Below are positions 59,522-64,000 of a stretch of 64,000 bases of DNA, one piece after another. The DNA lies in the NCBI RefSeq assembly GCF_009708175.1, contig NZ_WMBB01000020.1:33741-97740 (forward strand). Reading direction: 5' to 3'. A program made the translations under genes and the position numbers. Within the stretch, counting starts at the first letter, position 1. Every line of letters starts with the position of its first letter. The notes beneath the pieces are model-generated. The model did no database searches. It was not told where the DNA came from and saw only the letters and a list, made by a program, of their open reading frames with translations. The stretch comes from Nocardia aurantiaca. Lineage in GTDB: Bacteria; Actinomycetota; Actinomycetes; Mycobacteriales; Mycobacteriaceae.

Positions 59522-59829
59522 TCCGCGCCCTCTGACCGACTCAACCGAGGTCTGTTCTATCGGTCTTCGACGCGGGTCGGGGATCGGAATCTGGTGCGTC
59601 TGCCCGGCCGAAGCCAACTGCGGCCGGGGCGGAGGCTCGGTGCCATTCCACCTCGAATTTCCTAGGAAAAGGTCCCCCAACACACCGGCACAGCCGGTAT
59701 CGTGCACACTATTCACCGAAGCCCTTGGTTCCGAGATTTTTTCTGTCGCAAGACAAATCATCAGCCAAGGGCTTCGTCCATGATCAACTGGGGTCCTCAA
59801 CACGACCCCAGACGTTAAAACTCGAGCTA
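59522..59829. other. 308-base gap between P450 and IS630
   Basis: No gene supported. It contains an interrupted 12-bp inverted repeat, CGAAGCCCTTGG (59717-59728) and CCAAGGGCTTCG (59765-59776), around an AT-rich 36-base centre, and a hairpin at 59788-59811. A 12-codon reading from ATG 59780 runs through that hairpin to TAA and may be the start of a gene lost on insertion of mobile DNA. Confidence 0.4.
59788..59811. terminator. hairpin CTGGGGTC/GACCCCAG
   Basis: CTGGGGTC (59788-59795) pairs perfectly with GACCCCAG (59804-59811) with an 8-base loop; AAAA follows four bases later. It may terminate transcription leaving the P450 gene, although it is 266 bases past that stop. Confidence 0.4.
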
Positions 59830-61009
59830 GTGTCCTGCGCCGGGAATTCGTTTCAAATATGAGGCGAGTCGTTCCAGGATCCAGCGGTCTTGGTCCAGAC
59901 GAACGGCTTGGGGTCCTCGTTCCATGCGGTGACCCAATCGCGGATTGATTTCTCCAGTGCGGCAATGCTTTTGTGGACGCCGCGTCGGAGTTGCTGGTCG
60001 GTGAGCAGGCCGAACCAACGTTCGACCTCGCCCCGCCAGGAGGAGTAGGTCGGGGTGAAGTGCATGTGGAAGCGGGGATGTGCCGCAAGCCATTTCACGA
60101 TGATCGGCGCCTTGTGAGTGCCGTAGTTGTCGCAGATCAGGTGCACGTCCAGCTCGGCCGGTACTTCCCTGTCGAGCCTGGCCAGGAACTTCTTGAACTC
60201 GGTGGCGCGATGGCGGCGGTGGATTTGTCCGATCACCTCGCCGGTGGCCACGTTCAGCGCGGCGAACAGAGTCGTGATGCCATGGCGGACGTAGTCGTGG
60301 GTGCGCCGCTCGGGCATGCCCGGCATCATCGGCAACACCGGCGCCGACCGGTCAAGGGCCTGGATCTGGGACTTCTCGTCCACGCACAACACGATCGCCT
60401 TCTCCGGAGGATCCAGATACAGCCCGACCACGTCACGCACCTTGTCCACGAACAACGGATCGTTGGAAATCTTGAACTCGTCGTTCCGGTGCGGCTGCAA
60501 CCGCAACGCCTTCCAGATCCGGCCGACCGACGACCTCGACAAACCGGTCTCGGCAGCCATCGACGCCCTCGACCAGTGCGTGGCACTGTGTGGGGACCGC
60601 TCCAGCGTCGCGACCAGTACCTGCTCGACCTGTTCGTCGGTGATCGTGCGCGGACCACCCGGCCGTGGCTCGTCACCCAGCCCGTCCAGCCGCTTCTCCA
60701 GAAACCGCTGACGCCACTTGCCGACCGTCGGCAGCGAAACACGTTCGGCCGCAGCAACATCAGTGTTCGACCGCAACCCGCCCTCCCCCGCGCACGCCAG
60801 CACGATCCGTGCCCGCAGCGCCAGCGCCTGCGCCGACTTGCGCCGCCGGGTCCACCCGGTCAACACCTGCCGCTCCTCATCGGTCAACACCAACCGCTGC
60901 TTCGGACGCCCACGCACGACCGCCAGCATGAACGGTCCATCCCGAGCAGACCTACCGACACGCCAGCTCACAACCTTGATTTAAACAACGAATTCCCGGC
61001 GCGGGACAC
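59830..61009 (-). mobile_element. IS630 family insertion sequence, complete
   Basis: A 1180-bp element bounded by terminal inverted repeats of 23 bp with one mismatch: GTGTCCTGCGCCGGGAATTC at 59830 onward and its complement ending at 61009 (GTGTCCCGCGCCGGGAATTC read inward). TA flanks both ends (59828-59829 and 61010-61011), the target duplication made by IS630/Tc1-mariner elements. It encodes one intact transposase on the minus strand. Confidence 0.9.
59853..60929 (-). CDS. IS630 family transposase
   Basis: A 358-residue transposase. The N-terminal part holds two HTH units (NTDVAAAERVSLPTVGKWRQ; AAETGLSRSSVGRIWKALRL). The DDE catalytic core is readable: first Asp in IVLCVDEKSQIQALDRSAPV, second Asp in LDVHLICDNYGTHKAP and the Glu in YSSWRGEVERWFGLL about 35 residues later. 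The stop at 59853 immediately follows the left inverted repeat. I use ATG 60929; GTG 60971 is in frame and would extend it by 14 residues. No frameshift or internal stop, so the element may be active. Confidence 0.9.
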   Translation of the reverse strand: MLAVVRGRPKQRLVLTDEERQVLTGWTRRRKSAQALALRARIVLACAGEGGLRSNTDVAAAERVSLPTVGKWRQRFLEKRLDGLGDEPRPGGPRTITDEQVEQVLVATLERSPHSATHWSRASMAAETGLSRSSVGRIWKALRLQPHRNDEFKISNDPLFVDKVRDVVGLYLDPPEKAIVLCVDEKSQIQALDRSAPVLPMMPGMPERRTHDYVRHGITTLFAALNVATGEVIGQIHRRHRATEFKKFLARLDREVPAELDVHLICDNYGTHKAPIIVKWLAAHPRFHMHFTPTYSSWRGEVERWFGLLTDQQLRRGVHKSIAALEKSIRDWVTAWNEDPKPFVWTKTAGSWNDSPHI

Positions 61010-61199
61010 TAGAGAGCTTCCCACCGGGTACTGGAACTGATCCTGGCCGGGATCACGTCCTACCACCAGTCTTAAGTAGCCGAAAGATGCGCCACTGAAT
61101 GGTGACGCCACGCTGGAAGACCCTCTCGAATCACAGCGCCTCACGGCGCAAACCGAAAGCGCGACAGAGCCGTTATCCTGGACAGACCCCGGCGTGGCG

Positions 61200-61601
61200 T
61201 CATCCCTGGTTGTTTCGTTGCCGAGCTACGTCACCGGCGCGTGACGGGTCGACGGCGTCGTCGATGAGTGCGTCGAGGGTCTGCCGGGCTGCCTGGAGCC
61301 GGGTGATCGTGTGATCGATCCGAGCGTGTTCTCGGCGTAGCTGGGTGATCATCCCTGGGCATGGCGATGGTGAGAGTTCTTCACCGTCGCCGTGAATGCA
61401 ATGCAGAATCCTGGCGATCACGGCGGTGGACAGGCCCGCAGCTAGCAACGACCGGATATGCGCCACCGTGGTGATGTCCGACTCGGTGTAGTAGCGGTAG
61501 CCGTTGGAGCGACGGATCGGCCGGAGCAGACCTCGGTCCTCGTAGTACCGCAGCAGCCGCTCGTTCACTCCGGTGGCACGTGCCAGGGCGCCGATTCGCA
61601 C
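61200..61601 (-). CDS. MerR family transcriptional regulator
   Basis: A 133-residue regulator with the MerR N terminus MRIGALARATGVNERLLRYY, then EDRGLLRPIRRSNGYRYYTE, and the coiled-coil dimer helix (LRREHARIDHTITRLQAARQ). HCIHGDGEELSPSPCPGM lies at the hinge: its two Cys are spaced unlike classic metal-binding MerR proteins, so thiol or drug sensing is also possible. It is divergent from the SDR-NTF2 fusion gene, whose promoter has the over-long spacer that MerR proteins act on. Confidence 0.9.
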   Translation of the reverse strand: MRIGALARATGVNERLLRYYEDRGLLRPIRRSNGYRYYTESDITTVAHIRSLLAAGLSTAVIARILHCIHGDGEELSPSPCPGMITQLRREHARIDHTITRLQAARQTLDALIDDAVDPSRAGDVARQRNNQG

Positions 61602-61620
61602 AGTGGCTCCCTCGTTAGGC

Positions 61621-61652
61621 TTGACCTTCTCACTGATGTGAGACTTTAGCCT
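61621..61652 (+). promoter_or_regulatory. MerR-type promoter with dyad in an over-long spacer
   Basis: TTGACC (61621-61626) and TAGCCT (61647-61652) are separated by 20 bp, and CTCAC-TGAT-GTGAG (61629-61642), extendable by T and A, is a perfect dyad inside the spacer. MerR activators bind such dyads and untwist 19-20-bp spacers. It lies 37 bases before ATG 61689. Confidence 0.7.
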
Positions 61653-61688
61653 TCCTTCGTACGTTGCAGGAAGCTGAAGGAGTTAGTG

Positions 61689-62744
61689 ATGACAGGAGCT
61701 GTGATCATCGGAGCCGGGCCGGGAATCGGTCTGGCCGTCGCCCGGCGATTCGCGCTCGAGGGAATGCCGATCGCGATGGTTGCCCGGTCGGATACCACTT
61801 TGAAGACCGTCGCCGCCGAACCTCTCGGGGTGCCCATTGCCACCTTCGCGGCGGACAGTACCGACGAGATGGCGCTTCGCGACGCGCTCACCTCCGCGAA
61901 CGAGATGTTCGGTGTGCCGGATGTGGTGGTCTACAACGCGGCGGTCATCCGGCCCGACCTGCCGGGGCAATTGTCGGTCCTCGCGCACCAGGAGGCGTGG
62001 GCGGTCAACGTGGTGGGGGCGATCAACACCGCGGCGCTCGTCGCCCCCGCGATGGCGCGACGCGGTAGTGGTTCGTTAATTGTCACCGGTGGCATGCCGG
62101 AGCCGAAACCGGAGTATGTCAGTCTTTCCCTGGGCAAGGCCGGAGTGCGCGCCCTCGTGACCCTGCTCGACAAACAGTATGGACCGTCGGGTGTCCACAT
62201 CGCGACAGTCACCATCGACGGCCCGGTCGCCCCAGGCACCGCATTCGATCCGGACGACATAGCAGAGCATTACTGGCGCCTGCACATCCAGGCGCGTCAC
62301 GAGTGGGAGCGTGAAATCATCCACACGGGGCACGGCTTCCGCCGGGTGGCGGATTCCGGCGTTCAGGAGCGGGCGAGCGGTGTTGTGGCCGAAGTGCTCA
62401 ACGCCTGGGAGACGGCGTTCAACGATCGTAGAACGACGGATATCGCTTCGTTGTTCACTGAGGATGCACTCTTCCAGGGGGTCGACCCCGATCTGCGAGT
62501 CGGCCCCGCCGAGATCTCCGCGTACTACGACAACGTCGCAGACGGTACGACAGTCACCGCGAAGGTACGGCACGCGGTACGGCTGGGCGAGGAAACAGTG
62601 AGCGCTTTCGCAGAGGCCGAATTCACCTCGCCCACAGGCGAGCCTCGCCAGCTTTGCCTGTCCCTGGTCATCCAGCACGTCGAGGACGACTGGCGAATCC
62701 GCCAGTACCATGCGGCACCAGCTCCGGCTCGGCTTTCGCCTTAA
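61689..62744 (+). CDS. SDR domain fused to a SnoaL/NTF2-like domain
   Basis: A 351-residue two-domain protein. Residues 1-220 are a short SDR: cofactor loop VIIGAGPGIGLAVARRFALE, VARSDTTLK, VVYNAAVIRPD in place of NNAG, and a catalytic segment around LIVTGGMPEPKPEYVSLSLG in which Tyr is followed by S-L-S-L-G-K, giving Y-x5-K, unlike the canonical Y-x3-K. Residues about 238-350 are an NTF2-like domain (VLNAWETAFNDRRTTDIASL; ISAYYDNVADGTTVTAKVRH; SLVIQHVEDDWRIRQYHAAP). ATG 61689 has AAGGAG at 6-7 bases. This fusion is unusual and its divergent MerR regulator suggests induction by a toxic compound. Confidence 0.82.
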   Translation: MTGAVIIGAGPGIGLAVARRFALEGMPIAMVARSDTTLKTVAAEPLGVPIATFAADSTDEMALRDALTSANEMFGVPDVVVYNAAVIRPDLPGQLSVLAHQEAWAVNVVGAINTAALVAPAMARRGSGSLIVTGGMPEPKPEYVSLSLGKAGVRALVTLLDKQYGPSGVHIATVTIDGPVAPGTAFDPDDIAEHYWRLHIQARHEWEREIIHTGHGFRRVADSGVQERASGVVAEVLNAWETAFNDRRTTDIASLFTEDALFQGVDPDLRVGPAEISAYYDNVADGTTVTAKVRHAVRLGEETVSAFAEAEFTSPTGEPRQLCLSLVIQHVEDDWRIRQYHAAPAPARLSP

Positions 62745-62774
62745 CCACTTTTGCACACTACGAAACCAGGAGAT

Positions 62775-62797
62775 CCGCACCCTGCAAATTGGTGCGG
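62775..62797 (+). terminator. hairpin after the SDR-NTF2 gene
   Basis: CCGCACC (62775-62781) pairs with GGTGCGG (62791-62797) around a 9-base AT-rich loop, then TTCC. It lies 31 bases after the stop at 62744. Confidence 0.45.
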
Positions 62798-62871
62798 TTC
62801 CGGCGGTCAGCGCAACACCTCTTCGAGTGCTTCTGATGGTGTGTGAGGTGCTGGAAGTTCTTCGGACAGCG

Positions 62872-62891
62872 ACCCAAAGTAGAATTTGGGT
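62872..62891 (+). repeat. hairpin ahead of the IS3 orfA
   Basis: ACCCAAA (62872-62878) and TTTGGGT (62885-62891) form a 7-bp stem with a 6-base loop, 18 bases before GTG/ATG of orfA. It lies in the probable left end of the IS3 element and may form part of its leader or terminal structure. Confidence 0.4.
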
Positions 62892-62909
62892 AACTGAACG
62901 GAGTGGTTT

Positions 62910-63203
62910 GTGGCACAGAGGAAGTCGCGTCAGTTCAGCCCGGAGTTCCGGGAGACGGCGGCACGCGAGGTGGTCGAGAAGTCCCGGCCGGTCGTCGATG
63001 TCGCGCGTGATTGCGGGGTGACTGATCAGACGATCCGTAACTGGGTCAAACAGTTCCAGCGAATGAACTCTGCAGCGGATACCGGTTTGTCGATGCCGGA
63101 ACGTGCCCGGTTGAAGGAATTGGAGCGGCGGGTTCGGGAGCTGGAAGAGGAGAACCGCTTCTTGGGAAAATCGGTGGCCTTCTTCGCGAAGAAGCACCGG
63201 TAA
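62910..63203 (+). CDS. IS3 family transposase, OrfA
   Basis: A 97-residue helix-turn-helix protein: RQFSPEFRETAAREVVEKSR, DVARDCGVTDQTIRNWVKQF, then a leucine-zipper-like helix (ARLKELERRVRELEEENRFL) ending KSVAFFAKKHR, the standard OrfA layout of IS3 elements. The slippery heptamer GGGAAAA at 63164-63170 lies in frame near its end, so a fraction of ribosomes should shift to -1 and make the OrfAB fusion. It appears complete. Confidence 0.92.
   Translation: MAQRKSRQFSPEFRETAAREVVEKSRPVVDVARDCGVTDQTIRNWVKQFQRMNSAADTGLSMPERARLKELERRVRELEEENRFLGKSVAFFAKKHR
63164..63170 (+). promoter_or_regulatory. -1 programmed frameshift site of the IS3 element
   Basis: G-GGA-AAA read in the OrfA frame is a canonical X-XXY-YYZ heptamer. 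Slippage to GGG-AAA places ribosomes in the frame of OrfB (63170 ATC onward), which is open across the junction. IS3 elements normally use such a site to produce the active transposase. Confidence 0.65.
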
Positions 63204-63880
63204 CGGTCAAATACGCGTTCATCGCGTCCGAAGAAGGCAATCATTCCGTGGTCGACATGTGTCGGTGGGCGGAGGTATCGCGCTCGGGCTTCTACGACTG
63301 GCGCGGTCGTAAGCCGTCGGCCACGGCGCAATGGCGGGAAGTCCTCGAAGCCGAGATCCGGTTCTGCTTCGAGCACTCCGACGGCACCTACGGCTACCGC
63401 CGCGTCCACGCCCAGCTCGCTCGGTGGGGCACCAGGGTCGATCCCGACACCGTGCGCAAGATCATGCGTGAGCTGGGGTTGGTGCCGTGCCAGCCCCGCC
63501 CGTTCCGGCCGGTCGCCACCGTCGCCGGTGACGCCGCCGACCTGCCCGACCTGCTGGCGCGTGACTTCACCGCCGACGCGCCGGCACGCAAGCTCGTCGG
63601 CGACATCACCTACATCCGCACCTGGGAAGGCTGGCTGTATCTGGCCACCGTGCTCGACTGCTATTCGAAGAAGGTCGTCGGCTACGCCATGGCCGACCAT
63701 ATGCGCACCGAACTGGTGACCGACGCCCTGCGCATGGCCGCCCGGAACTTGCCCATCGCCACCGGGAAGACAATCTTCCACAGCGACCGCGGCAGTCAGT
63801 ATCTTTCCGCTGAATTCGCGGCGACGGCAAAGGAACTCGGCATCTTACGATCGGTAGGTCGCACAGGAACCTGCTACGAG
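63170..63880 (+). pseudogene. IS3 family transposase OrfB, interrupted by a group II intron
   Basis: The rve integrase domain reads VKYAFIASEEGNHSVVDMCR, SRSGFYDWRGRKPSATAQWR, DGTYGYRRVHAQLARWGTRV, then KLVGDITYIRTWEGWLYLAT (first Asp) and TIFHSDRGSQYLSAEFA (second Asp), up to ILRSVGRTGTCYE. The catalytic Glu motif (normally x-NA-x-AES-F) that should follow at once is missing: from 63881 the sequence becomes the antisense of a group II intron and the frame reads unrelated residues. The protein made from this DNA is therefore truncated before the last DDE residue. The remaining exon should lie beyond the window. Confidence 0.85.
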
Positions 63881-64000
63881 GTGAGTCGGCGGCGGGAATC
63901 TCACCCGCCGCCGCTCTCAGAACCGTGCTTAACAGTCTCCCGTTACACGGCTCCCGCTGTTGAACCGGTAGGCAATGCACCGTGTTTCCAGTGCGCGAAC
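63881..64000 (-). mobile_element. 3' end of a group II intron (domains V and VI), antisense to IS3 OrfB
   Basis: Read on the minus strand, 63953-63920 is a 34-nt domain V. GAGCCGTG (with the AGC catalytic triad) pairs with CACGGTTC, TAACGG pairs with CTGTTA under a GAGA (GNRA) tetraloop, and AG forms the 2-nt bulge. After a TGA linker, 63916-63881 folds as domain VI: GAG plus CGGCGGCGGG pair with CCCGCCGCCG and CTC, leaving one bulged A as branch point, and the sequence ends in AC as group II introns do. The rest of the intron lies to the right, outside the window. A maturase cannot be judged from here. Confidence 0.82.
63920..63953 (-). ncRNA. group II intron domain V hairpin
   Basis: Exactly 34 nt, the canonical length of domain V, with 8-bp lower stem including the expected G-T wobble in the AGC triad region, 2-nt bulge, 6-bp upper stem and GNRA loop. 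These features together are specific for the catalytic core of group II introns. Confidence 0.85.

Noticed and set aside
1..64000. CRISPR arrays, rRNA, toxin-antitoxin pairs and prophage genes
   Set aside because: I scanned for direct repeat-spacer patterns, conserved rRNA segments, small coupled gene pairs and phage structural families and found none that could be supported.

Overview
The window looks like chromosome from a high-GC actinobacterium of the Nocardia/Rhodococcus type. Third codon positions are almost all G or C, GTG and TTG starts are frequent, several genes look leaderless, and the families present (paired FadE-type acyl-CoA dehydrogenases, TIGR00027-type methyltransferase, ECF41 sigma factors, many SDR and TetR proteins) are typical of Mycobacteriales. 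The genus call is an inference. No rRNA, tRNA or CRISPR array was seen.

Layout. 0.4-4.8 kb: FCD-type GntR regulator, AtzF-like allophanate amidase, biuret-hydrolase-like cysteine hydrolase and NCS2 permease, a likely biuret/allophanate nitrogen-scavenging operon. 4.8-9.4 kb: small ORF behind a LexA-type box, SRPBCC protein, first ECF41 sigma factor with an ECF41-type promoter, SDR, compact family A DNA polymerase. 9.4-13.1 kb: phosphotransferase, SDR, epoxide hydrolase and a TetR regulator with a close paralogue at 45.4 kb. 13.2-17.4 kb: NYN/PIN-like protein and a tightly coupled four-gene envelope operon (two exported or anchored domain proteins, a FixH-like protein, a polytopic protein with a duplicated W-D-x-x-W-H...P-H motif), the best candidate for an undescribed system. 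17.4-18.9 kb: AhpD-like protein divergent from a second ECF41 sigma factor. 19.3-25.1 kb: gamma-glutamylation amine catabolism cluster (GS-like ligase, class I amidotransferase hydrolase, aldehyde dehydrogenase, SDR, APC permease). 25.3-30 kb: ArsR-rhodanese regulator, methyltransferase remnant, two secreted proteins, tandem universal stress protein, PnuC-like transporter. 30.3-33.3 kb: flavin oxidoreductase, TetR and a conserved hypothetical protein in one operon with a 20-bp operator. 33.5-38.2 kb: methyltransferase, MFS pump, TetR, then the distal genes of the next operon.

37.2-45.2 kb is a long leftward acyl-CoA catabolic operon (two SDRs, two MDR oxidoreductases, MaoC, three acyl-CoA dehydrogenases, ABM protein). 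The TetR paralogue follows, then a rightward CoA ligase coupled to a phosphotriesterase-like lactonase. Similar palindromes (core TGAnnCCGGATTCA) occur in front of several of these genes and of the epoxide hydrolase, suggesting one regulon run by the two TetR paralogues.

49-58 kb: GlxA-type AraC regulator divergent from an NAD(P)-binding protein, aldehyde dehydrogenase and GMC oxidoreductase divergent from a PucR regulator, DUF72 and NTF2-like proteins. 58.3-64 kb is more mobile: cytochrome P450, an intact IS630 element, a MerR regulator divergent from an SDR-NTF2 fusion, and an IS3 element whose second ORF is broken by the 3' end of a group II intron lying antisense and running off the window.
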